Source: Gammaproteobacteria bacterium (GTDB lineage: Bacteria > Pseudomonadota > Gammaproteobacteria > Magnimaribacterales > AG-339-G14). Taken from it: a stretch of DNA of 64,000 bases. Shown here piece by piece: positions 1 to 7,736 of this stretch. Below the pieces are notes generated by a model. It did no database searches and was not told the DNA's origin. It worked only from the letters and a program-made list of their open reading frames with translations. The DNA is taken from NCBI GenBank assembly GCA_003331625.1, contig QOPF01000006.1, forward strand, positions 1-64,000. Reading direction: 5' to 3'. Numbering within the stretch: position 1 is the first letter of the stretch; the number at the start of each line of letters is the position of its first letter. Both the position numbers and the translations under genes were made by a program.

Positions 1-1
1 G

Positions 2-139
2 ACGCAACTACTGAGTATGCTTTTTACTTTTTTTAATTGGGTGCAGCCTGTGGTATTTATCCTGACTTTGATTGTATTTATAATTTTATGGAAAGCACAC
101 AATAAAAGAAAAAATGAGATATTTGGCAATTCACTTTAA
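2..139 (+). CDS. C-terminal end of a membrane protein (5' partial)
   Basis: An open frame enters from the left edge and stops with TAA at 137-139, giving 45 residues. It contains a strongly hydrophobic stretch (about residues 17-30, starting PVVFILTLIVF) followed by a basic tail (KAHNKRKNE), the pattern of a last transmembrane helix with a positively charged cytoplasmic end. The family cannot be recognised from this fragment. It lies 11 bases before the next frame on the same strand. Confidence 0.5.
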   Translation, partial: TQLLSMLFTFFNWVQPVVFILTLIVFIILWKAHNKRKNEIFGNSL

Positions 140-150
140 TTTATTTTTAA

Positions 151-519
151 GTGACTTGTTTTTCTAGACAACAAAAACTAAAAACGCTTTTTGCGGCAAT
201 CATAATTTCTTTTACTTTAAGCTGTTCGTTTTCAGAAACCAGTGCTTTTGAGTGTAAGAGAATAGAGCAATCCAAAAGCACCATTCCTTTGATGATTGAT
301 TTACACCTAAATGAATCGCTAAATAAATTAAGCTTCAATTACCTATCCGAAGTTTTGTATAAAAATGACGAGAGTAATATCGCTCGAGCAGAAATTGAAA
401 CTTTTAGCACCATTTGGAATTTATACTTTGATAAACCAAATATGAGTCTATTTATATCGAAAAGATATCCTGCAAGCACCAATCAACCTGCTTATTCTTA
501 TAAATGCAAAACTCTCTAG
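151..519 (+). CDS. Small secreted hypothetical protein
   Basis: This 122-residue protein of unrecognised family starts at GTG (151) without an obvious Shine-Dalgarno. The N-terminus is basic (RQQKLK) then hydrophobic (LFAAIIISFTL) and ends at a Cys/Ser-rich cleavage region, so export is likely. A lipoprotein is possible, but the sequence before the first Cys (TLSC) is a poor lipobox. The mature part has further cysteines near residues 35 and 119 that could form a periplasmic disulfide. The gene follows the membrane-protein fragment by 11 bases and may share its transcript. Confidence 0.5.
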   Translation: MTCFSRQQKLKTLFAAIIISFTLSCSFSETSAFECKRIEQSKSTIPLMIDLHLNESLNKLSFNYLSEVLYKNDESNIARAEIETFSTIWNLYFDKPNMSLFISKRYPASTNQPAYSYKCKTL

Positions 520-541
520 CCATAATTTATTGAGATAAATT

Positions 542-573
542 TTGCATATAATAGAAGGGCAAAGATGTATAAT
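542..573 (+). promoter_or_regulatory. Possible promoter of tRNA-Gly
   Basis: A perfect TATAAT lies at 568-573, 20 bases before the tRNA 5' end, which is a sensible distance for a short leader. The best upstream partner, TTGCAT at 542-547, gives a 20-base spacer, longer than ideal. A second TATAAT at 547-552 is also present. The -10 is convincing and the -35 is weak. Confidence 0.3.
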
Positions 574-593
574 CTCCCTTCAATTTGAGATTT

Positions 594-668
<75 letters not shown>

Positions 669-671
669 GAA

Positions 672-1982
672 TTAATATTCCTGAAACAGAAAGCCCGAAG
701 TTAAATGCACAAATGCTTTGACTCCAGTATCTAAAGAGGCATCACTCACTTCAAAGTATGGGGAGTGGTTACCTGCAACTTTGGTCCAATCTTTTCCCTG
801 CTCGGTGACGCCTAAAAAGAAAAAGAAACCGGGTACTTCTTGCGCATAGTAAGAGAAATCTTCAGCACCTGTTGAGCGATCGGTGCGGACTAAATATTCT
901 TTACTAGCAACAACATTTTTTAATATAGGCAAGACGCGCGCAGTTAAATCAGGATCATTAATAGTTACCGGATAATTGCTTCCGTTCGGGATAATAACTT
1001 CCGCTGAACCACCATTCATCTCAGCAGTGCTTTTAGCTAAGGTTGTCATTTCAGTAATAATTTTTTCTCGCATTTTGGGATCGTAAGTTCTCACCGTACC
1101 TTCCATCACAACCTCATTAGGAATGATATTGCTTCTGACCCCTCCATGGACACTGCCAACTGATATCACGGCAGGTAAATTTCTGATGTCTAATTTTCGA
1201 GACACAATGGTATTGAAAGCACTTACAATCTGAGAACTTATCATGATGGGATCAACTCCAGCCCAAGGTGCAGAGCCATGAGCTTGTTTACCGGTGACTA
1301 TAATTTTCCAAGAGTCAGCTGCTGCCATAGTTGGTCCCTCTCGATAAGCAATCACACCATCGGGTGCAGGATTAACATGCAGGCCAAAAACTACGTCGGG
1401 TTTGTTTTCCTTGAAAATACCTTCTTTGAGCATGAGTTTTGCTCCACCTTCTTCCCCAACAGGCGGACCTTCTTCTGCTGGTTGAAAAATGAACATAATA
1501 CTGCCGGCAAGTTCAGTTTTATGTTTGGTAAAAAATTCTGCTACTCCCATTAAGATAGCCATGTGGGCATCGTGACCACAGGCATGCATGACGCCAACAT
1601 CCAAACCGTTGAAAGTAGTTTTTTCAGTAGAGGCAAAGGGTAGACCAGTTTGCTCTACCACTGGCAAAGCATCCATGTCAGCCCTAAGAGCAACTAAAGG
1701 ACCTGGCTTATCGCCTTTGAGCATAGCTACCAAACCCGTTTTAGCAATACCGGTTTTTACATCTAAGCCTAATGACCTTAAATGTTGTTCAATGTATTTT
1801 GCCGTTTTGAATTCCCGATTAGATAACTCAGGATATTTGTGAAGATGCTGACGCCAAGTTGTTATTTTCTTTAAAAGAGCATCGGATTCTTGATCAATAG
1901 CCTCAACAAAGTATTCAGATGATGCAAATACAGGAAGAGATGTGAATAAAATAAAGATTAAAAAACTATAAAGTGTTTTCAT
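672..1982 (-). CDS. Secreted M20 family amidohydrolase (peptidase M20D)
   Basis: A 436-residue metal-dependent amidohydrolase of the IAA-amino-acid / N-acyl-amino-acid hydrolase type. A Sec signal peptide (residues 1-20, ending PVFA) places it outside the cytoplasm. M20 landmarks are in order: ALRADMDALPV with the first metal Asp, HACGHDAH, the catalytic/bridging QPAEEG, a dimerisation domain around GKQAHGSAPW, and the C-terminal GAEDFSYY metal site. Length fits the family. Its start overlaps the stop of gloC by four bases, so the two are probably co-transcribed and translationally coupled. The acyl substrate cannot be predicted. Confidence 0.88.
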   Translation of the reverse strand: MKTLYSFLIFILFTSLPVFASSEYFVEAIDQESDALLKKITTWRQHLHKYPELSNREFKTAKYIEQHLRSLGLDVKTGIAKTGLVAMLKGDKPGPLVALRADMDALPVVEQTGLPFASTEKTTFNGLDVGVMHACGHDAHMAILMGVAEFFTKHKTELAGSIMFIFQPAEEGPPVGEEGGAKLMLKEGIFKENKPDVVFGLHVNPAPDGVIAYREGPTMAAADSWKIIVTGKQAHGSAPWAGVDPIMISSQIVSAFNTIVSRKLDIRNLPAVISVGSVHGGVRSNIIPNEVVMEGTVRTYDPKMREKIITEMTTLAKSTAEMNGGSAEVIIPNGSNYPVTINDPDLTARVLPILKNVVASKEYLVRTDRSTGAEDFSYYAQEVPGFFFFLGVTEQGKDWTKVAGNHSPYFEVSDASLDTGVKAFVHLTSGFLFQEY

Positions 1983-2632
1983 TTAAAGAGTTGGTCTGCA
2001 ACGTAGGCATTGGTGAGACGTTCTTGACCAAAGGTAGAAATTGGCCCATGACCAGGGACGAAAGTTATATCTTTTCCTAATGGCCAAAGTTTAGTTCTGA
2101 TAGCATCTAATAAATCTTGAGTATTACCTCTTGGTAAATCAGTTCTGCCTATCGAACCTTGAAAAAGTACATCACCGACAATAGCGAGTTTTGATTCTGG
2201 ATGGTGGAACACTATGTGACCAGGCGTATGGCCAGGACAATGATATACATCTAATTTTTCACCATCGAGTTCTATTTGATCACCATCATCTAACCAACGA
2301 TTGGGCAAAAAGTTTTTGGCGGTATCCATTCCATAACGTTTGCCTTGTTCCTCTAAGGCTTCAATAAGAAAAGTGTCATCCCGATGTGGACCTTCAATTT
2401 CGACGCTATATTTCTCTGCTAATTCGCTGGCACCACCAGCATGGTCCAAATGACCATGAGTAATAAAAATTTTTGAAAGTATTAATCCTTGTTCTTTAAT
2501 AAAACCTTCTATCGAGGGAAGATCTCCACCAGGGTCGGTGACGGCAGCAATTTTTGATGACTCTTTCCAAATAACACAGGAATTTTGCTGCAAAGGAGTC
2601 ACAGGAATGATTGCTGCTTTAAGTGTAGCCAT
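1979..2632 (-). CDS. gloC: GloC/YcbL-type metallo-beta-lactamase-fold hydrolase (type II glyoxalase)
   Basis: This 217-residue cytoplasmic enzyme matches E. coli GloC (YcbL) in length and motif order: an N-terminal VTPLQQNSCVIW, the dinuclear metal motif THGHLDH, HCPGHTPGH, GDVLFQGSIGRTDLPRG and the closing PGHGP. The family hydrolyses S-lactoylglutathione and related thioesters. It is first in a two-gene minus-strand unit with the M20 amidohydrolase, its stop overlapping that gene's ATG. A 30-base gap separates its start from the divergent epoxide-hydrolase-like gene. Confidence 0.88.
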   Translation of the reverse strand: MATLKAAIIPVTPLQQNSCVIWKESSKIAAVTDPGGDLPSIEGFIKEQGLILSKIFITHGHLDHAGGASELAEKYSVEIEGPHRDDTFLIEALEEQGKRYGMDTAKNFLPNRWLDDGDQIELDGEKLDVYHCPGHTPGHIVFHHPESKLAIVGDVLFQGSIGRTDLPRGNTQDLLDAIRTKLWPLGKDITFVPGHGPISTFGQERLTNAYVADQLFK

Positions 2633-2662
2633 TGATATAAAAACCTGACATTATTATAACCC

Positions 2663-3649
2663 ATGAATTTTGAACTTTTAGACGGGAATAACTTAAAAAT
2701 AAGATCAGTAGTCGAAGGCGAAGGACCATTGGTTGTTTTAGTTCATGGCTGGCCTGAAAGCTGGTATAGCTGGCGACATCAAATTAAACCCCTTACAAAA
2801 GCAGGTTTTAAAGTTGCTGCAATAGATGTCAGAGGTTATGGCGGTTCTGATAAACCCCATGAAATCTCCGCTTACTCTCTAAAAAGTATTGCAGCTGATA
2901 TTGCCGCCGTAATAGATTCTCTTGGCTACAAAGAGGCCTATCTCTTTGGCCACGATTGGGGCGGACCAATTGTTTGGACCACGGGCTTACTTTATCCTGA
3001 CACCATTAGAGCAGTTGGTGCCTTATCCGTTCCTTACACGCCCATTGGAGAAAAATCTCTTATTCAGTTATTTCGTGAGCTTTATAAAGATAAGTTTTTT
3101 TATCAGTTATACATTCAAGAAGAAGGCAAGGCTGAAGCTGAATTTGAAGCCGATGTAAAAACTGCTTTGGAGAAGACCTACTTCAGTGGTGATGGAAGAG
3201 GGATGCAGTTTATGATGGAAAACATTGGTAATCCTGCTTATCAAAAAAAACCAGACTCTACAATGCTCGAAAACTCACCTGTTTTTGACGCCTATCCTGC
3301 TTGGCTATCTCAAGACGAAATGAATTATTTTGTCAGCGAATTTGAGCAAAGTGGTTTTCGCGGACCTTTCAATAGGTACCGAGCTCAAGATATTGATTTT
3401 GAGGAATTACAGGAATTTAAAAATGTATCCTATCCGTTACCAGCTTGTTTCATCACCGGAACGTTAGACCCTGTTAATTTTTTTGCACGTGATGAAAAAG
3501 CATCTTCTGAAGATATTTTGACAGCTTTCACGAAAAACTATGATGATTTAAGAAAAGTAGAAGTTATTGATGGCATTGGTCATTGGACCCAACAAGAAAG
3601 TCCAGAATTAGTAACCAACTACATGACTGATTTTTTAACAAACCTCTAA
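2663..3649 (+). CDS. Alpha/beta hydrolase, epoxide hydrolase-like
   Basis: A 328-residue soluble alpha/beta-fold hydrolase. The oxyanion-hole motif HGWPESWYSWRHQ (about 28-40) and nucleophile motif GHDWGG with Asp98 are those of epoxide hydrolases and haloalkane dehalogenases. The acid lies in the GTLDPVNFF region and the catalytic His is near 307 in GIGHWTQQE. An aspartate rather than serine nucleophile argues against an esterase. The cap domain covers about 130-240. It has no signal peptide and is followed after 10 bases by the VOC gene. Epoxide hydrolase is favoured by the HGWPE(S)W motif; the substrate is unknown. Confidence 0.85.
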   Translation: MNFELLDGNNLKIRSVVEGEGPLVVLVHGWPESWYSWRHQIKPLTKAGFKVAAIDVRGYGGSDKPHEISAYSLKSIAADIAAVIDSLGYKEAYLFGHDWGGPIVWTTGLLYPDTIRAVGALSVPYTPIGEKSLIQLFRELYKDKFFYQLYIQEEGKAEAEFEADVKTALEKTYFSGDGRGMQFMMENIGNPAYQKKPDSTMLENSPVFDAYPAWLSQDEMNYFVSEFEQSGFRGPFNRYRAQDIDFEELQEFKNVSYPLPACFITGTLDPVNFFARDEKASSEDILTAFTKNYDDLRKVEVIDGIGHWTQQESPELVTNYMTDFLTNL

Positions 3650-3659
3650 GGAGAAAACT

Positions 3660-4043
3660 ATGACCGCAAAATTACTAGGTTATTCAACGATTGGAACAAA
3701 TAATAAAGAAGCCGCAGAAACATTTTACGATGGGCTGCTTGCACAAATGAATGCAATTAAGTTTCCAGCTAATGACCGTATTACTATGTGGATGTCTGAG
3801 GATGGAGGTTCGGTTATTTTAGCCATCGCAATTCCCTATGATGGTGGTACTGCAGCACATGGAAATGGCACCATGAAAGCCATTGCTTTAGGCTCTCATG
3901 AAGAAGTGAATCAAATGTATGCCAAAGCTATTGAGTTAGGTGCTACCGATGATGGTGAACCAGGTCCGCGTGCTGGAACTTTTTACGGAGCATACGTTTA
4001 CGATTTAGATGGCAATAAGCTTTGCTTTTTTAACTTTAGTTAA
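3660..4043 (+). CDS. VOC (glyoxalase/bleomycin-resistance) family protein
   Basis: A 127-residue single-domain vicinal-oxygen-chelate protein. The N-terminal GYSTIGTNNKEAAETFYDGLLA and the C-terminal YGAYVYDLDGNKLCFFN are the usual first and last strands of the two beta-alpha-beta-beta-beta units. An AAHGNGTMKAIALG strand in the middle carries the usual metal-site His region. A good AGGAG precedes the ATG. It follows the epoxide-hydrolase-like gene by 10 bases, and its stop overlaps that of the convergent cystathionine gamma-lyase-type gene by four bases. No specific reaction can be assigned. Confidence 0.8.
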   Translation: MTAKLLGYSTIGTNNKEAAETFYDGLLAQMNAIKFPANDRITMWMSEDGGSVILAIAIPYDGGTAAHGNGTMKAIALGSHEEVNQMYAKAIELGATDDGEPGPRAGTFYGAYVYDLDGNKLCFFNFS

Positions 4044-5203
4044 ACTAAAGCTTGCTCTATATCTTCTACTAGATCATCTAGGGATTCCAAACCAACAGAT
4101 AGCCTAACGAGACCATCGGTAATACCGATGGCTTCTCTACGTTCTTTAGGTAATGAGGCATGAGTCATAAGCGCAGGGTGCTCGATTAAGCTTTCGACAC
4201 CGCCCAAACTTTCAGCTAAAGCAAAGATTCTTGTTTTTTCTAGAAAGGTTGTTGATTTTTCAAGACCGCCTTTGATGTTCATAGATATGATTCCCCCGAA
4301 GCCATTCATTTGCTTTGAAGCCAATGCATGTTGTGGATGAGATTCTAAGCCAGGATAAATTATTGCTTCGATATCTTTGTGACCTTCAAAGTGCTTCGCT
4401 AAGGCTAAAGCATTAGCATTGTGTCGTTCCATACGAATAGCCAAAGTTTTCAAACTTCTCAATATTAAATAACTATCAAATGCCCCTGTAATAGGCCCTA
4501 GAGAATTAACAATGTTAGCCATTCGAGCAATTAAAGTTTCATCTTTCTTGCCAATTACCAAAGCGCCAGCAATTAAATCTGAATGACCGCCTAAATATTT
4601 AGTCGCGGAATGCAAAACGATATCAATTCCATGGTTTAACGGTTGTTGTACATAAGGAGAAGCAAAAGTGTTATCACAAACACTCAAGATATCTTCTGCC
4701 TTAGCAAAATCAGCAATGGCGGATAAATCTACAACTCTCAACAAAGGATTGGTAGGTGTTTCAACGAAAATCATTTTTGTCTTGTCAGTTTTTGCAGCAA
4801 CGACATTATCCATATTTGTCATATCGACGTATGTAACTTCAATTCCTTGAGAAATAGTTTTTATTTCATTAAACAATCGAACTGTCCCACCATAAAGATC
4901 ATTCATAGCAATTACATGATCGCCAGGAGAAAGTAACTCAACACAGGCCGAGATTGCCGCAACACCTGAAGAAAAGCCAAAGCCTGCAACGCCATTTTCT
5001 AGGCTAGCGATGCACTCTTCAAAAGCTTTACGAGTTGGATTAGCTGATCTGGAATAATCATAACCCTTATGCACTCCAGGACTTTCTTGCTCATAAGTAG
5101 AAGAGGTGTAAATGGGCATCATCACTGCACCTGTAGCTGGATCAGCTTTTTGTCCAGCGTGAATTGCTCTTGTTTCAAAGCCTTGTTTATTTTTTTTACT
5201 CAT
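4040..5203 (-). CDS. Trans-sulfuration PLP enzyme (cystathionine gamma-lyase/synthase type)
   Basis: A 387-residue Cys/Met-metabolism PLP enzyme. The family opening FETRAIHAGQ, the YSRSANPTR phosphate/substrate loop, VETPTNPLLRVVDL, and the cofactor lysine K202 in SATKYLGGHSD are visible. It directly follows a cystathionine beta-synthase-like gene (four-base overlap), the classical reverse-transsulfuration pair that converts homocysteine and serine to cysteine through cystathionine. That context favours gamma-lyase over MetB-type gamma-synthase, though sequence alone does not fully separate them. Confidence 0.85.
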   Translation of the reverse strand: MSKKNKQGFETRAIHAGQKADPATGAVMMPIYTSSTYEQESPGVHKGYDYSRSANPTRKAFEECIASLENGVAGFGFSSGVAAISACVELLSPGDHVIAMNDLYGGTVRLFNEIKTISQGIEVTYVDMTNMDNVVAAKTDKTKMIFVETPTNPLLRVVDLSAIADFAKAEDILSVCDNTFASPYVQQPLNHGIDIVLHSATKYLGGHSDLIAGALVIGKKDETLIARMANIVNSLGPITGAFDSYLILRSLKTLAIRMERHNANALALAKHFEGHKDIEAIIYPGLESHPQHALASKQMNGFGGIISMNIKGGLEKSTTFLEKTRIFALAESLGGVESLIEHPALMTHASLPKERREAIGITDGLVRLSVGLESLDDLVEDIEQALV

Positions 5204-6186
5204 GAATTTCTATCTATTAAATTATTTTCTTCCAACCAAGTTTTATTAAAAGCCTTGGATAAATATTTGTTTCCGGTATCACAAATTAATGTTACTACTT
5301 TTTTTGGTTCTGTTTGTTTCTGACACCAAGTTATTGCAGCATCAACCAATGTACCGCATGAGGATCCTGCCAAAATGCCTTCTTTCCTGAGAAGTTCATC
5401 CACTCTCGCAAAAGCAGCTTTATCTGAAACATAAATACCCTCATCAATGACACTCAAGTCAAGGTTGTCAGGAATGTAATCTTCGCCAATTCCCTCAACA
5501 AACCAAGAACCGCCATCATATTTAAAACTACCTGTATTTACAGCATCTGCAACTACAGAGCCAATAGGATCAGCAACTACGATTTGAATATCTTTATTCT
5601 TACTTTTTAAATAGCGACCGGTGCCGCTAATGGTTCCGCCAGTACCAACGCCTGCAACAAAAGCATCAATATCACCTGCCATTTGCGACCAAATTTCAGG
5701 ACCGGTGGTTGTTTCATGGATTAAAGGATTAGCCGGATTACTAAATTGATCAGCAAAAAAAGCTCCTGGAGTTTTCTTAACTATAGCTGCTGCCAGTTCT
5801 TGATAATGTTCAGGATGACCTTTTTCTACATCGGATCGAGTGAAAACAATTTCCACACCCATAGCTTCCAAATGCATCACTTTTTCTCGACTCATTTTGT
5901 CAGGAATGACTAAAATTAATTGATAGCCTTTTAATTTTGCTGCCAGCGCCAATCCCAGACCAGTATTACCGGCAGTGCATTCAACAATGACACCTCCCGA
6001 TTTCAATGCTCCAGATTTTTCAGCCTCATCAATTATTTTCAAACCAACACGATCTTTTATGGATCCGCCTGGATTGAGGTTTTCTAACTTAACGAAAAGC
6101 TCACAAGGACCAGTATCAATATTATTTATTTTTACAATTGGCGTGTTGCCAACCATTTCCAAAAGATTATTAAAACTAGTCTTCAT
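5200..6186 (-). CDS. Cystathionine beta-synthase / cysteine synthase family enzyme
   Basis: A 328-residue PLP enzyme of fold type II. Residues include GNTPIVKI at the N-terminus, cofactor lysine K44 in GGSIKDR, the phosphate loop GTGGTISGTG and the C-terminal AGSSCGT. The stretch EGIGEDYIPDNLDLS resembles cystathionine beta-synthases more than CysK. It has neither heme domain nor C-terminal CBS pair. The ATG at 6184-6186 was chosen because family homology begins there; an upstream in-frame ATG at 6229-6231 would add 15 lysine-rich residues overlapping another small gene. It pairs with the gamma-lyase-type gene downstream (four-base overlap). Confidence 0.82.
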   Translation of the reverse strand: MKTSFNNLLEMVGNTPIVKINNIDTGPCELFVKLENLNPGGSIKDRVGLKIIDEAEKSGALKSGGVIVECTAGNTGLGLALAAKLKGYQLILVIPDKMSREKVMHLEAMGVEIVFTRSDVEKGHPEHYQELAAAIVKKTPGAFFADQFSNPANPLIHETTTGPEIWSQMAGDIDAFVAGVGTGGTISGTGRYLKSKNKDIQIVVADPIGSVVADAVNTGSFKYDGGSWFVEGIGEDYIPDNLDLSVIDEGIYVSDKAAFARVDELLRKEGILAGSSCGTLVDAAITWCQKQTEPKKVVTLICDTGNKYLSKAFNKTWLEENNLIDRNS

Positions 6187-6310
6187 TTTTCTTTTTTTTT
6201 CTATCGTATTTAGTTTTATCCTTAAAAACACTTGCGCGATTAAACTTTCCTGCGTTCTTAGCTACAGGATTTAATTTACTTTTCTTTCGCTTATCTCTTT
6301 CTTTTGACAC
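6176..6310 (-). CDS. Small lysine-rich basic protein (44 aa)
   Basis: A 44-codon frame begins at GTG (6308-6310) and stops at TAG (6176-6178), overlapping the start of the beta-synthase gene by 11 bases. The product is extremely basic and contains SKLNPVAKNAGKFNRASVF. From memory this resembles small conserved proteins of Gammaproteobacteria with an NPVAK...FNRA core (DUF7230-like), but that recall is not verified. No Shine-Dalgarno is visible before the GTG, and the frame stays open upstream without ATG. It fills the otherwise empty gap between the DsbA/HCCA-like gene and the beta-synthase gene. Confidence 0.5.
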   Translation of the reverse strand: MSKERDKRKKSKLNPVAKNAGKFNRASVFKDKTKYDRKKKKNED

Positions 6311-6392
6311 TAAAAAATAGTTTTTATTCGATAAATCTAGAGATATTTTATCATCCGTAATCTTTGATAAGGTTTTTTATTTTTTTAATAAA

Positions 6393-7736
6393 TCATCCCA
6401 ATCTTAGGTTTATTTCTTCCTTGATTAACCACATTCGGTCTTGTCCCCATGCATAAAAGGGATCAGAGCCATCCATGTTTGTTATTTTAAAACTCGGCAC
6501 ACCCCAACAGTTTCCAGCATACATATCGTTAACGTTATCATTTAAAACTTTTTTCCATTTAGACGTGTTTAATTCTTTTTTTATCTCCGACCAATCTAAT
6601 CCTAATTGGTTAATTAAATTTTCTAGGTAAGCTTCGTCACCGATATTAATTCCATCTTGAAAAGATGCCTTTAAAAGCTCGTCAATATAATCAAAACCTT
6701 TGCCAAGCGAATCAATAATAGGAAACAATGAGTAAGCTTTTCTCGCAGGTTTTCCAATAGGCGAATAAATTTCTTTCATTTCGTAGTTGTGTTTGCGTCC
6801 TTCCCGAGCCGCATCGGAAATTATGTATTTAGCTTTGAAATCAGGAATAACCATCATTCGCATCAACATCGGTAATACCGGCCTTGTAATAAGATTAATT
6901 GGATAATTTTCTTCAAGCTCTCTAACTCTTTTTGCACTTACAAAAGTATAAGGACTATTTAAGGAAGGGTAATAAGTAAGATTAAGTTTATTTTCTGCAA
7001 CTAAAGAATCCGGAGCTTTGGTGTTGATTAAACAAACTGGCTCGTTACTGGAGGATTTATTTGCTCCCAATTCTGTCAAACGTTCCTCTAAATAGTGCAA
7101 TCGATCAACGCCCCAATATATTTCTTTTTCATAATAAAACGCTGAGCCAAAGTAATAGTCGCAATTATTTCTGATTTCATTTCCCGCTTGAAGTTTTTTT
7201 GTAATTTCTTCATTAGAAGATTTGTATTTATCAGCTAACTCATCAAGTCTCGAGACATTACCTTCCCATAATGCAGAACTTACTTCTTTGGCTATTTCTC
7301 CAAAATTTTCCTCATCTACGGAGCATAAAATACCATTTGCCTTGGTTATTAAATCTCCAGTAGGATAATTTTTTTCGGAAAAATTAATGTTGTAGAAGGG
7401 AGCAATTCTTTTTACATCTTCCAGACAGTAATCTGAATAAAGCGTTGGTTCATGCAAAGCAGCGGGATTTTCTTCGCCCACCAAGATAGGCTTGAAAACC
7501 ACATCGAAAGAATCTCTAAATTTATCAATGTATTGAATGGTTAGATGAGAGTAGGGATCATCTACTTTATGAAAATACAAAACCTCATGAGGCCTGTTCT
7601 CTGCTTGTCTTTTGACCTCAGCCTTTTCTCTAATTGATTTAAAATTATCAAAGCTAGAAAACATGTTCATCGCTTTGTTTCGGAGTTTGTAGGCGAAAGT
7701 TCTTCTTGCTAGAACACTCCTAATGAATTTAATCAT
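6393..7736 (-). CDS. Tandem DsbA/2-hydroxychromene-2-carboxylate isomerase-like protein
   Basis: A 447-residue protein with two thioredoxin-fold units of the DsbA/HCCA-isomerase type. The first begins at EVLYFHKVDDPYSHLT (about 52-67); the second begins near DYYFGSAFYYEKEIYWGVDRL. The C-terminal GNCWGVPSFKI...YAWGQDRMWL is the characteristic end of HCCA isomerases (cis-Pro loop, then a G-Q-D-R-hydrophobic motif). There is no CxxC pair, so thiol-disulfide oxidation is unlikely; glutathione-dependent isomerisation is the family model. The ATG overlaps the stop of the acyl-CoA synthetase gene by one base, so a role with a CoA-activated or aromatic substrate is plausible but inferred. Confidence 0.72.
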   Translation of the reverse strand: MIKFIRSVLARRTFAYKLRNKAMNMFSSFDNFKSIREKAEVKRQAENRPHEVLYFHKVDDPYSHLTIQYIDKFRDSFDVVFKPILVGEENPAALHEPTLYSDYCLEDVKRIAPFYNINFSEKNYPTGDLITKANGILCSVDEENFGEIAKEVSSALWEGNVSRLDELADKYKSSNEEITKKLQAGNEIRNNCDYYFGSAFYYEKEIYWGVDRLHYLEERLTELGANKSSSNEPVCLINTKAPDSLVAENKLNLTYYPSLNSPYTFVSAKRVRELEENYPINLITRPVLPMLMRMMVIPDFKAKYIISDAAREGRKHNYEMKEIYSPIGKPARKAYSLFPIIDSLGKGFDYIDELLKASFQDGINIGDEAYLENLINQLGLDWSEIKKELNTSKWKKVLNDNVNDMYAGNCWGVPSFKITNMDGSDPFYAWGQDRMWLIKEEINLRLG

